64,000 nucleotides of DNA from Citrus sinensis. Its lineage: Eukaryota; Streptophyta; Magnoliopsida; Sapindales; Rutaceae. The notes beneath the pieces are model-generated. The model was not told the DNA's origin. It saw nothing but the letters and a program-made list of their open reading frames with translations, and searched no databases. Below are positions 1 to 13,222 of this stretch, piece by piece. Each line of letters starts with the position of its first letter. Within the stretch, counting starts at the first letter, position 1. Position numbers and translations under genes: made by a program. The DNA lies in NCBI RefSeq assembly GCF_022201045.2, contig NC_068559.1, positions 28,589,501 through 28,653,500 of the forward strand, given 5' to 3'.

Positions 1-3000
1 TGTATTAATTTGTTTTTTCTCCAAATATTTAGTGGACAAGAACCCCACCATGGTCTAATGGAAGAGCATGCACATTAAAAAGTTATTATTGTTTGGTCCC
101 CCCTTTTGTACGAAACTAAATAAGCTTCGTGGACTCTGATACATGAAATTCTCTCTCCCTCTCTCTCCTCTCTTTCGTTCCATCTCTTTCAAAAGACATG
201 AGAGGATTCCATTTCCATGCATGATTATTACGTATACACCAATACGTGCTCTCATATTGTCTCTTCCTTTCTAAAGGGCAGTTCGGATATTACTCGGTTG
301 TATGTTGCTGCTACCTTTGCTTTTATTTACATGAGGAGATAATAAAGAGTTTGACCTCTTTATTTTATCTCATCAATTTTATACCAATACTCATATTCCC
401 CTTGTAAAAAACTATTCAAAGGATATATAACTTTTAAGAAGTCACATGATAGTTAAATTAATATCTTATAAAAATAACTTTAGGCTCGTCTCTGTAATTT
501 GATTCTACCTATAATTTGTTTCCATTACGTTTCATTTTTTCAAAAGAAAATTGCAATTATCAAAATGATTCAATTACATTAAATGAGCACTGAGCCGAAA
601 ATATATAAATATATATATAATTGAGAGTTCAAAACAAAAATTCCCAAGAAGGGACATTATTTGGATATATATATATATAACTGAGAGTTCAAAACAAAAA
701 TTCCCAAGAAGGGACATTATTGGGTTCTCCAGCATTTTAGAACCATACTATTAGTACAATAGCAGCACATTGGTGAAATTCCAAGTTTACATTCATTCAG
801 TTTAAACAAAAAACAGTTGAAATAGAGAGCAACTTGAAGTTGAAATAATTTTATTTATTAAGTAAAAAGAACAAACAAACCCTTTACAATTCAAATATGC
901 CTCAATCCATAAATTCCAAGCTTTTAAAAACCACACGGCACCACGTGGAAGAAGATGATAGAGATGCAGCTAGTGTTTACAGCAAAAACAATTGAAATGG
1001 AGTCCGCTCACATTCAAGAGGGAATGGTTTCTTCAATCCATAGATTTTGGCAATTGCTTTTCCAAACGATGAGGCATGAGATGGAAACCAAGGCTGTGAT
1101 GGTAAAAAGGGGTTCCAAAAAAAAAAAAAAATAGAACGGCTAGAATTGGTGATGATAAACCCTTAATAAGAGAAGGGAGATATATTACAGATTATTGGAG
1201 TTTTTCATTTTATTTTTTAAGTAGATTTTTAAAGTTTTATTTGTTGGGTATTTGGAAAAGGAAAAAAAATATATAATAAGGAGATAAGTTATACTAAGAT
1301 ATAAGATTATTTAAAAATTTTCAATGGGGTTAATTGAGAAGTGGACCCTAGTGATATAAAATATGAGGTCAAATATCATCACTCATTAATAAATCCTTTA
1401 GGACCTCCACCTACTTATGGCATTTCAACTCGTTGTTAGGTAATTAAAGTCACCCTCGTGATCTAAAATTTTTCATTGGTGATTGATAGTTAATAAATAT
1501 AAATAAAAAATTTAAGTAATACGTATATTATCACTAAAAGAAACAAAATTTAAGAGAATTTAGATTAAGAGAAGACCCTACCTCAAAATTATTAGGCCAA
1601 ATTAATTTTTTTTCCTCCACCTATTAACGCTCTGCATCTCACTCAGGTCGGCTTAAGTTTGCAGCAAGTTGGACTATAAAACTATTATATTTTCACTATA
1701 TACGATTGGTTGAGAAGTATATATGGCAAGAATTCAATACATAGAGGTTTTGTGTGTATGGGAGACTCAAATCTGTAAGAGGGCCTATACACGCAAATAC
1801 TCAAACTTCCTTCCGTAGTTTATTTGTAAATCACATTGGTTTTTTAATCATTAATCGGTAGCTCATAACAAAATTCTAACCATGTTATCTATAAAACAAG
1901 CTTATAACCAAAATTTGGACCACATTATCTTTATGATTAATAAAAATACTGCAACTTTATTGTAAAAACTGTAATTATATTATAAATTACATGAATAAAT
2001 AGCAACAAGCAATGATCATCAGAGGGTCTATAGATTTGTGCCACGTCTCAAGAGTTTTGGAGATGTTGTAGTACTTCTTACACCAGTGAGTAAACATATT
2101 TCTCTTACATTTCAAAATTTCAAACTAAAGTGTTAAAAGAGATATTAAAAAAAAAAATGGCCTATCATATTGATTATTTTTGGCCGTTATTCTTGAATTT
2201 TTAAGATAGATAATTAAAGCATTTTACTGTAGGAACTTCATATTTTTGGAAAGATGGGCTATTATTGCATCATGGGTGGGGGCGCGTATGTTTGATTTGA
2301 GAGAAAGAATTGTGAGGTGCCCACTTGGTAGAATCTTGAGGTTGAATTTTTGGTAGAAACATATCTCCATCAATGCCCTTGCTTTCATGCTTTTATTCCA
2401 AGCTTAAGTCATTCCATGCCCATGCACTGTCACCAGAGGCCACGCTTCCCATCTCTTACTACTGCTTTATTTCGAAGCATATTACACGCTCCTCAATTTC
2501 TTTATTTGGCAACAGGATTTTTTCTGTTCATTAAATAGAAGTTGCAACATTCCATCAGCCACAGAAGAAAATAAAGCTAGCATTAGAGATTTTTCAGGCT
2601 ACTCATATTTTTATATCACAGTATCCTCCACTCTATGTTGAAAACCTTCGATTTGTTATATCTAAGTTCTAAGATAATGTACATAATAGATCATAAATTA
2701 GAGAGTGAGAAGGAAAATTTAGAGATCGACAATTGGAAAACATTAAAACAATAAATTAAGAGATTTTTTTTAACAGGAAAACTAAAGTGAGATTGATGTA
2801 ACAAATAATGCCGTATATAGTTTAGACGCCCTGATCGAATCCTCTTATTTATCAATTTCATATGTGCATAACATTGAGAATTTAAATGCTTAGAATAAGA
2901 AAGGAGACTAAATCAATGTCGTTTATATTGATTGACCCATCTCTGAATCGAGAGAGAGAGAGAGCAGTGACCACGTTTGATGGGCTGGAAAAAGAATGCG

Positions 3001-4411
3001 AGCAGCCTTTCAGGGCAGAGATCAGGCAGCAGCAGCAAAGCAACTAGCTAGACAACAGCAGCTAGCATTGGCCGTTGTTGTTGTTCAAGTTTAAAATATT
3101 ACCTCTCATTCAAGTTAATTTTTAACTGACAAAACGCATTGGAAAGAGACTCATAGAGAGAGAATTTGATATTAATTTTGACAAATCAGAAGTCATGTAT
3201 TTTATATAGTACACAAAGTTAATGCAGGGAGGGTGGGGGGCACATGCTTTAGCAAACGAATGTCCTACAAGCCCACGTCGCTGTGTTTCGATTCTCGGGT
3301 CGTGGGGAAACACCATCATGCATGCCAAAGTACTCCCCCCTCCCCATTTATTTGTTTATAATTACCCTATCAATAACATAACAAACGCTAATGTGCTTCT
3401 AATGTTAATATCTTATCTTATTATTGACAGGTAATCTCATTTTGCCAGGTCATTAAATTCTTCTTAATCCCCCACAACTCCCTTGTCTCATTTAATTTGG
3501 TTTGAACCATACATTAATTTAACATTTCGAATTAACAAATATTGATATAACTATATACATACATATTCACACACTAGCTAGCTAGTATAATTAATTAATT
3601 AGCTGCAAATTCACAAGAACATGAGACGCGTGGGGTCTTCCTAGACGTGAATAAATCTTTGCTTTCTGATACATAGTTCTTCCCAAATTGTAAGTTATTA
3701 ATAAGCTTATTCCATAAACATGATCTACTAGGGCTAAAAAGGACCTTTTTGTGATATTCTAGAAACAAAGGAACTTTACGGTCATTTTTTCCTAGGAACA
3801 TGCCCTAAAGTTGTTAGCTGGAAGACCCTTGATTTTTTTTTTTTTAATTGCAACAACAGGTGGAAACTTATATTTCGTCTTAATAAAGTCAAAAAAATAT
3901 TACTACTAACTCGACCTCCTTAGAAGAATATGTATATATATATTTTTTATTAATATAATATAATTAGAAACTGACTGACTGACTGACCACCATCTCTCTC
4001 TCTCTCTCTCTCCCCCCCTTCTGCAACTATTTCATCTCCACAAGCTTCCAAACAAAGAGAATTAATGGAAAGTGAGATTTGTAAGGTTTATTAATGTTCT
4101 CCTTGTAGTTGTATTATGTTATATTTACGACAAAATTGGCACCATACAAATACAAAATAAAAAAAAGGAAAAACCCTTATCTTTTTGTTAATGGGCAGTG
4201 TTTCTCCCTTAGTCTTTGTCAATTTATTATTCTTCAATCCCAACAAAACATGCTTGTAGAATCAACAATAGATCCCTCTTTCCGTTTCCAAAATAAAAAC
4301 AACTCCTCACACTCACAGATTCAGAATTTGTTTCCAATCCATGGCTCTTGTCGATATTGATAGTATCAACAACAAAGTTAATAATCGGTTTGGGGTTTTG
4401 GGTTATAGGAT
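1..4411. other. Intergenic / upstream region of the LAX2-like gene
   Basis: AT-rich non-coding DNA with no credible gene: the short open frames lack family resemblance and splice context. It holds a tandem direct duplication (about 621-660 and 681-720), A/T runs, a GA run near 2949-2964, and a CT run at about 3992-4012. The last 400 bases before the ATG at 4412 are probably promoter and 5' UTR. No TATA box can be assigned with confidence because TA-rich strings are everywhere. Confidence 0.6.
612..725. repeat. Two-copy tandem direct repeat (60 bp apart)
   Basis: A block of about 40 bases containing GAGAGTTCAAAACAAAAATT and then AAGAAGGGACATTAT occurs at 621-660 and again at 681-720 with almost no change. 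The copies are separated by a TATATA spacer. The near identity suggests a recent local duplication. Confidence 0.9.
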
Positions 4412-7400
4412 ATGACCATGGTTCCTGCTGCTGAGAATCGCACGAAGCATCAACAGCAACATCATAATCATAATCATAATCTTGTTTATAATTATGGTGG
4501 TTGTGGTGGCAGTTATTCAGACAGCGTTGTTGGTCTTATGAGTCGAATACAACAACAACAACAGCAAGGGTATGAGTATAGTAGTAGTGATCAGGGTTGC
4601 TTATTAGGATCTGATCGAGACGACGTTGTTGTCGTTTCTAATAATAATAATAATAATCCAATTCCAATGGCTGAAGATGAATCAAGAACTAACAGTCTTA
4701 GCGAAGCCGAAGCCGGCTCAAGCTCAAAGGATAACCAAGAAGAGAGAGACGAAGGGTGGCTACAATTGAGTATAGGAAGTCACACAAAAACAAGCCACGG
4801 TCTCAAGCATCACGACGATGAGGTGGAGGTGGATCCAACGGCCAGAAGAGGAAGAGGAAGAGGAGGATTAATTGAGCTTGATCTACTACCCGGAGGCGGC
4901 AGCTCACAAGAAGCAAGTGCTTTATTAGGTACCGCTTCTACTGCTTTTCATCATCATGCTCCTGAGTTTAGAGGTCAGCGGCCGCTACTAATGAATATGG
5001 CTGCAGCAGCTGGTGCCACCACTAGTAGTTTTAGTTCATCTTCTTTATTCTTTCAACAACAACAACAAGGCGGAGGAGGAAGTAGCAGCTTCTCAACATT
5101 TCCTCATTATCATCATCAAGAAATTAACTGGGCATTTAGGCCTATACCTATCCCTCAAAATATTGCTTTGGCTTCGTCTTCTTCTTCTTCTTCTTCTTCT
5201 TCATTGATGCCATTTGGGTCCTATTTTGCACGGCCATTTCAAGTGCATACGGGACTTGACGTTGCTGGCCCAAGTTCTGATTTCAGAATCATTGATCCTC
5301 CAAGGAGACCCCATTCTGGCATTTGGTTTATGCTATTAGCTTCACAAAATCAGTAAGTGCAATTTTCAGTTTCTGGTTTTGTCTTCATTTTTTAATATTT
5401 GCCAAAATCATTCTAATTTCAAAATTAATAACGTTCTAATGAAATTCTCTCTTGCTCTCTTTCAATGCAGAACGAAAGAACCGTTCTTGCCTCAAATACC
5501 AAAGTGCTTCTTAAGAATCAAGTAATTAATTAATTTTATTTCATCCCCCCGATCTTTCTTTCTTCTTTCTTTTTTCCCCTTTAATTTAAATTACATATAT
5601 ACACACACACACACACACACTATTTCAATTGTGAATTAATTGATTTCTGATCATGCTTTCAGAGATGGGAGGATGACAGTTCGATTGTTAATAAAGTATC
5701 TCGTTAACAAGCTGAAACTTGATAGCGAATCAGAGGTATTTATAACTCAATACTCCTACTTATTTTCCATTTCGATGCATTTATATGCGCTTTGTTTGCA
5801 TCATTCTTTGTTATTAACAAGATTGAAAAATAAGCATGGCTCTCCACACAAAAAAAGCCAAAAAGAGAAACTCGAAATCAATTTTATCCACTAATTTTAA
5901 TTTACGTGAATTAGGATATGGTTGGTGTTAGAGACATGAAAGAAACAGCAGAACAAATTAAATGCATTTTATATGTTGTTATTTATTTCTTTTGAAAAAT
6001 CGTGTTTAGGAATTAGGTGAGAAGTATATTTCTAGGTAGCCATATATCTTCTCTTTTTGTATCATTAGCCTTTTACCAGCATAATCTTTTGTCTTAAAGA
6101 TGGTCTTGAGACAATGTGTTTTTCTAATCAATTAAGGAAATGACTCTTATAAATTGGTCATAAACTTCATGTGTAGTTAGTTACTGGATAGCTTTTTTGA
6201 TGAGATTAAAGGTGTAGGGTTCAAATTTAGAACATTGAAAATAGTTTATAGAAAGTTACCTACCACCATCTTTTGGGTACCCAGAATAAATAGAAGAGGA
6301 TTTTGTGTTTGTATTTGTTTAAATACGTAGCTGTCGTCCTTGTAAAATGAGTTTACTCTCAATTTTGCTAGCATAAAATTTTAAAATATTTTTTAAAGTA
6401 ACGCATAAGTGCTCCTCAAGTAAAATCTAATTTAGGTTTTAATTTATTACCATACTAATGTTTAGGATGGTAAATATAAAGCAAATATTCGCACTAATTA
6501 ACCTGATCAAAAGCTTCGAACATTTTTTTTTAAAACCAAAATCTCTGAAAGGTATTTATGCAACATTGAGATAGTTAAACCTAAAGTTTACAGCATTTTC
6601 ATAGCTTAAGTCTTGATGTTTTTTGGGTTTTGTTTAGAAAGTCGATTCAAATATTCCTAAAAGATATCAGATTTCTCCTAGTTCCTAAGTATATTATGTT
6701 GAGATATTTCTGTGTTTGGGATTCTCTATGTATAGAATTTGGATTAATTAACCGAGTCTCAAATGTTAAATCATGAAGAGTCTTTTCTAATATTATTAAG
6801 ATACTCAAATTGTCTAGCATTAATTTGGCCTGAAAAAAGGGTTCACTTCCCATTATGCAAGTCATTTGAACAGCTCTATGGTTCTCTTTAAAAAGGAAAA
6901 ATAGCTTCAATTTTGATTTTGATTTTATCACCCATGTTACATATACCACACTTAATAACCCAAGAAATTTCCCTTCGCTATACTTTTTATCAGAACCCTA
7001 AACTCTTTATAAGAAAAAGAATAAAATATTCATTGCCATCTGGCTAATAATTTTAACTGTGCATTCATGTCTATTGTCACAATTTTGTTTCATGATCTTG
7101 TTACGGACACCAGTTGTTGTGATTCTAGTTCTCGTTTGATGCAGCTAATGATAGATTACAAATTAGTTTTTAGTCATTATTACAACGGATATAGTAAATA
7201 TATACAAAAATAAGCATGCAAGGTAAAAGTGTGTGTTATTTGACGAATCATATCAATGTTTTAGGTTATATGATATCTTTTAATTTTCATGTGTCAAAGT
7301 ACTCATGTTTGATGATTTCGCATTCGTATCTAGTCATTACTAGTAAGAAAAGATACAGTTATACAGTAATCATGGATCCACGATATAGTGATAATTTACA

Positions 7401-10400
7401 TATAAAATCTAATTATTGTGTGTCCATCACTCAGTACAATGCTTCCCATGCACACTTCATTATGAAATACATTCATGTCTTCTGAAATAATTATTGTAAA
7501 TTAAAAGTTTCTTTTTACTAATCCCATTATAAACCTAGGAGAAACAAAACGTATGAATATATACTGGATGAAGAAAAGAGAATTTGCATAATTATATACC
7601 ATCTCTTGCGTTCAAAAATTCTAATCCGAAAATCCATTTGATGATTATATTTTAAAGAATTTTAGACATATGAGGAAAAGATTCATTAGTTAAAACTTTA
7701 GAACTTAGATATACCTAATTGGTTTATTAGAATTGAAAGTAGGGGATCAAAATTGATAAGATTATTCATGACATTGTCCACGTTAGCAAAATAAAATAGA
7801 GTGATCCTCCCCCAAAAAAAAATTGGATAGAGTGATGAATTACTGATATTTTTAATAAAATTTTGTAAACTCATTGTAAGTTAATATGCCTTCATGTATC
7901 TTGAATGTTGTTGGTAGGGAGAACGGAAGGATTCCTGTTAGTGTCAACTGTTAGTATATATGGCAGTTCCTTGGCTCTGTGTAGGAGAGATTATAGTTTC
8001 TTGCTTTTCGCATTTTCTTTTCCTTAAAAATGGGTGCGTAGGATTTGAACTTTGAAGCTGTTGAGGCGTTTTCTAGGGTTGATTTTTTAGTTTCTTTGTT
8101 GAAAGTAAAAAAAGAAAAAAAAAATTGTGAGACATGAAGATTATAGAGAGGGCAGTACATGAAGAAAAAGAAAAGAAGCCACAACAAAATTGGCAGAAAA
8201 TAGTCAAACATCGAGCACTCCATCTGTTCCACATAGAGAAGAAACCTAGGGCATCTCCTAATAGCTTCATAGGAAAAACGTTTTCAGTAGTCAAACTCTA
8301 TATGTTGGACGGCTAAGTTAGCAACGTGAAATTTTAGTTGTTGAATTCGTCGTCTCGTTTCCTGAATGGTGCCTCAAATGTCATACGTTCGTACAAATAT
8401 CTATTTGTCGTCATTATTACTAAAAACAAATAAATTAGATTTACATGTTTGCCACTCGACATTCCGTTTTGTTGTAGTATAATGAAAAAACTTTAATTAA
8501 CTTAAGTTTATATGATATAAGTTCGGTGGTTAGGTCAATCCTTTATTATTCCATGCTATGGATGAGACATAGACGCAATATCTTTATTATTATTATTATT
8601 ACTAATTCCAAATGTAACCACCAAGAACTAAATAATAATTGACAAACAAAAATTTTTTAAAAAAACTCACGCCATAGTTTCTAGTTTGCACCAAAATTAT
8701 GTACACCTAATAACAAAACTGTCATTTGTACCATAAAATATGTTCATAATTAAATAAGAATGTATGCCACACTCAACATTCCTCCTGATTTTTTAATTTT
8801 TAAAAAATAAGTTTCCATGTGTATAGTTGGCTCTTTAGGTCAACGAAATGAACCAGTTAGTGATATGTATTGTGTCGCCTGTCACGTAAACTTCTTCTGG
8901 CCGCCCCCAGAAAAAAAATCTTAGATCTTTAAATTATATATACGGCCAATGCATAAACTTCATTTCATTTCATTAGTTACCCATATGAAATAGCAATCCT
9001 CGACTTTAATTCACACATTGCATGCAAGTAAATAAACCTAATGATTAGTTTTGCTAGGTGGCTCTCACTCTCGCTCTTTCTATCTTGTTAGGTAATTTTG
9101 TCTTCATTAATCTATTTTCACACTAGAGATCATGGATTTCTCCTTTATTTTTTTGCCATGATTGCTCACAATCAATGAGAAGCATTTAGATTGTTTTTTT
9201 TTTTTTTTCATGGGCATGGTAGATTGTTTGTTTTTTTTTCATGGCCATGATGAATAGGAGTCTTAAGGCTATAATCGTTCGAGGAAAAGTAAAAAGATGC
9301 TCTTTTGGGGGGGGAAAAAAAAAAAAAAGAGTGCGTTGACTTTAGTATAAATCTTCAAGTTGGATTATCTAGAGATAGTTGACGCTCATTAACATATAAA
9401 ATGACGATGATGATGATAATAATAATAAATAAATAAATAAATTGATGGAAACACATATTAATCATCATCATATCGTAGGGCCAGAAAAATCACACGTGGA
9501 CCCTAAAATTTTAATCATCCATTTGCATGCGTTATCGCCTTCCTTTCGTCACGCTTTCGCCTATTTCAACTCATCAATTCCGACAGCTAATATAGTGTAG
9601 GTCTTTCATTAGCCTTTTTATGTTTATTTTTATTTTTACTTTTATAGAATTTGTGCTTAAAAGTTTCCATCAAATTCCTTAAGTGCTGCACTTTGATCAA
9701 ATTTAAAAAAGACATCATCATTTCCTACCCAAACCAACCATATATCGACAAATAATTATATTTTTAAAAAATTAGAAAAATATCATATATTTACGTCGGA
9801 GGAAAGCAATGCATGAGGGATAGATGCAACAATAGAATCATTCCATAGCATAGAAAGCAGAGAAAGACATATAATAGTTGGTGATGTGTATGAATTGCAT
9901 GCAATTTAAAATATTCAGAGATAATTCTTCCAATAATATATATACACACACATACATATATTAAAAGAAAAAAAAAAAAAAAAACTCAGAGACGATGGAG
10001 GAATATTGACCTTGAATTAGGGTTTTAATTTATTAGAAAGCGACGTGAAGGAGGAGACGTGCATGACATGAGAACGAAAAAAGTTAAAAAAATAAAAAAT
10101 AATTATGATTAGATATTAGTAGTGCCTATTCCTCGCCGTGCTTTTTGGATCCATTACAAATCTGCTTTTTTATATGCTGCCACTACCTATATTATTTTTC
10201 TTTTAAAAAAAAAAAAAAAAAAATCTGATACCAAAGATTAAAGTCTCTGGCATCATGATTTTGGCTTACGAGCAAAGTCTTATAAGCGGGCCCTGTAATG
10301 ATTAAAACTCGGGCTGTTTGAGATCGTGGCCGGGCAGCCCTAACCAGTCCATTGCTGCCCGGACTGCCCTAAGTAATGCGTTTCATTTCTCTGTCTCAAG

Positions 10401-11288
10401 AGTTTTTTGAGGAATGGAGAATCTCTTGGAGTGAAAGAAAAAAAGGTTGAGAAATTTTATGGGTAAAGTAGACGTTAACAAAACATATATGGGGCACTGC
10501 ATTTGCACGTAAGCTTGTGACAAAGCATGACTTCAATACTATATATCTTCTTCTTTTATTTTACTTTATATTTTGAAATTACCCAATACCGATTTGAATT
10601 TCTTGGTGCATCTTTCGTTTCTTTCAAGTGAAAATTTGCAGTCTTTCAAATGACAATAATCATAACGCGTCACCAGTAAGAAATTTTTACGTTGAATTAC
10701 ATTTGAAAGAGGAGTCCCTAAGAATTTATTTATATTTAGAATTAAGAGATTCTTAATTTTTTTTCGTTAATATTTTTGATAATATATATACATACTGTTG
10801 AACCATTGATGTCATTTGAAAAACAAATAGTTGTTTTTTTGTCTGTGGTTTTCTTTTCCTAGAGTGTTTTGACATCATCAAGGAGTAATGGGGGGTAATG
10901 TATTACGAAAAACGTAATTAACAGGTAGGTGGGTAACAAACAGCATAAAAATGCTTTAGGAGAGAAGCGACAATGTCCTTTTGGATTTGAAGAATTTGAT
11001 TCAATCATTGATATCTTGATTTGTGTGTTTTATATGAATGTCATTATTATAATAATCTGAATTAAAATTTGTAGAGTGACTAATGATGAGAATGCGTGTG
11101 ATTGTGATTGATGATTAAAGCAGATAGAGATAACATGTAGAGGGCAACAACTTGTACCTTTCTTGACGTTGCAGCATGTGAGGGATAACATATGGAGTCC
11201 AAGAGACGCTGTGACTTTACTTCCAGAAACCTCAACCACTGATCATGTTATGGTGCTGCACTATGCTACTAGGACTGCTTCAAACTGA
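4412..11288 (+). CDS. LAX2: LAX PANICLE 2-like nuclear regulator (4 exons)
   Basis: Exons 4412-5352, 5471-5521, 5663-5735 and 11124-11288 join in frame (1230 nt, 409 aa) with GT-AG borders. The first 313 residues are low complexity: His/Gln/Asn-rich, with Q47-52, an Asn run near 77-82 and a Ser run near 262-271. They carry WLQLSIG (116-122) and an EAR-like LIELDLLP (153-160). The conserved part is the last 95 residues: PQIPKCFLRIK, DGRMTVRLLIKYLVNKLKL, then IEITCRGQQLVPFLTLQHVR and IW. This matches the C-terminal, ubiquitin-like-fold region of rice LAX PANICLE2 and maize BARREN STALK2, nuclear proteins needed for axillary meristem formation. The terminal exon is found only by this homology, 5.4 kb away, because the intron (5736-11123) is very long. 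The start is the first ATG of the open frame; M3 is an alternative. The family call is strong; the role in branching is inferred from grasses. Confidence 0.85.
5736..11123 (+). other. 5.4-kb intron 3 of the LAX2-like gene
   Basis: The donor follows the codons for SESE at 5735 and the acceptor CAG precedes 11124, both in phase 0. The intron is AT-rich with long A and T runs, an imperfect local duplication around 9187-9250 (AGATTG, T-run, CATGG) and a 9-bp GC-rich inverted repeat at 10330-10362. No coding region inside it could be supported. Confidence 0.75.
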
Positions 11289-11338
11289 ATGCTATTAGTA
11301 TTATCTCTTCCTTTTTAATTTATTTATTGCCTTGCCGC

Positions 11339-11363
11339 CGCCCCCCCCCCCCCCCCCCCCCCC
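11339..11363. repeat. Poly(C) run of more than 20 bases
   Basis: An uninterrupted C run about 50 bases after the stop codon of the LAX2-like gene, preceded by GCCGCCG. A second run of C lies near 11395-11402. It is probably within the 3' UTR or just beyond. The exact length may be affected by sequencing of homopolymers. Confidence 0.85.
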
Positions 11364-12449
11364 AATGTATTATTAATTTTTTAAGTTATTGAAACCCCCC
11401 CCTTTTTTTCTATTTAATTCTTTTTTTCCCCCAAACTATTCCTTTTCTTTCTAATGGGTTCTGTTATTTATTTCTTATATATCCATTTCGTTTTCGTTTT
11501 TTTGAGTATTCTTCAGTACTTCCCTTAATTGATTGATGAAGAAAACAGTTTGGAATAACCCGAAATGATGTTTATGGTTAATTGCAACGGGAAATAACTC
11601 AAGTAGAGATGTATTTCCAAGCCTTGATTGGTTTTTAATTAATTAACTATGATCATTTATGTTAACTAGCACGAACTTCGACTGTTGCTTCTTCAACATT
11701 AATTCTTGTCTTTACTTTTTCTCTAATTACTCATGAGATTTGGAATGTTAGTGCCCCACCAATACCACACCATATGTTCCCATCGTGGTACTCGTACCAT
11801 CTTAAACCAACAAATTGAAAAGTGACATTACAAAAGGCCTAGCTAGCTGCCGAGGGTCAGTGGAGACTCCTGTGCAGTACAAAATGTACAATCATGGCAC
11901 AGCCTCGGCCTACACCAGCTTGTTGGATAACTCCATCTTTGAGGCCCATTGTTCAAAGGAACGTGGGCCTCGTATGGAATCGCCTATTACAATTTTATTG
12001 TTGAACTGCATTTTAAGCACGGACGGTGATGTTGCGCCCCCAGTTCCCGTCGGAAGGATCTACCGTATACTTCTTTTAATTTTGCTTTTGTTTTGCGTGG
12101 TATACGGACAAGCACGGTGTAACGATTTCCTTTTCCATTTGATCGACAACTGAGTTTCAACCATCAGCAACTATAGAGAATTTAAAATTTCTAAAAAGGA
12201 AAAAAATATTCAAAATGTGGACATTTGTTAGGTATAGTCTCCAAATCTTGCATTCACGATACCGAGATGATAATCAAAATAACGGATTCAAATACTTCCA
12301 CCCTCTAAGTACAAATGGTGTACGTGGGCTTTGGTTAAGATTGGCCTTTATTCTGATCCTCCTCGGTAGATCAGCCTACGCAAGACGGATTAGAGTAGCG
12401 AGATAATGTGAGCATAGCCGACCGTCACTACATCAATAAGAGAGTAATA
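11364..12449. other. Intergenic region, no gene supported
   Basis: This lies between the LAX2-like gene and the element at 12450. It contains a 112-codon open frame (11815-12153, +) with no recognisable motif, no homologous splice structure and no related frame. I do not call it a gene. Confidence 0.5.
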
Positions 12450-13222
12450 AGGTGTGTTCAGAATCTAATTCGATTTGCTTAATTCACATTGATCCGTAAA
12501 AATTTAATTCGTATAATTCTGATATGTGGATTAATAGATTGAATTAGATTGAAAATTTGAAAAGGAATTTTTGTTAATTTATTTCTATAAATTAACAAAA
12601 ATCTACGAATCCGCAAAAAAAAATCTATTTAATTAAAAAATAAAACTTGTAAATATAACATTACTACTTACTAATAAATAAATAAATTAAACATAATTAT
12701 ATTAACACCATATTATATCTTCTCCGATAATAATATAAAATAAAAATAATTAAATAATTAAATGAAAACAACTTCTTAAACAATTAATTTCATAATTTTA
12801 ATTAATTTTCATGTATTGATCTAAATAAATGAGATTTTCTTTTTTCAATATGTTATATTTTAAAACTTTAAATTTATTGTTCTAGCTTCATTTAAACAAT
12901 TAATTTAGTTAAATCTTATTTAATTTTGAATTTGATTGGTAGTAAAATTATTTCTATATAAATTTTTTTTATTTGATTAGTTTGTTGATTGGACAAAATA
13001 AAAAAAAAATTAATCTACAAATCAATCCACAAAATGATAGATTAAATGTGGATTTGGTCCAATCAGCATCCGATCTACAAACATATGAATTGGATTGGAT
13101 TGGATTTCATCAATTTGTTAATTGGATTAGATTAAAAATTTACTAATCAGCAAAATCGTGAATCGGATATAAATTGATGTTCAATCCCGCAATCCGCAAA
13201 ATCCGATCTGCGATCACCCTTA
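12450..13222. mobile_element. MITE-like AT-rich element with imperfect inverted ends
   Basis: The left end (TAAGGTGTGTTCAGAATC) and the reverse complement of the right end (TAAGGGTGATCGCAGATCGG) are related. The interior is rich in variants of GGATTGGATT and 'aatccgc', on both strands. No transposase frame is present, so it would be non-autonomous. A clean target duplication was not found, so boundaries and class are uncertain. Confidence 0.45.

Noticed and set aside
7951-8316. Three overlapping short frames within the LAX2 intron
   Set aside because: Low-complexity Phe/Lys-rich translations on opposite strands, without conservation.
11815-12153. 112-codon open frame (+)
   Set aside because: No recognisable domain and no splice context; one frame of this length is not enough in non-coding plant DNA.
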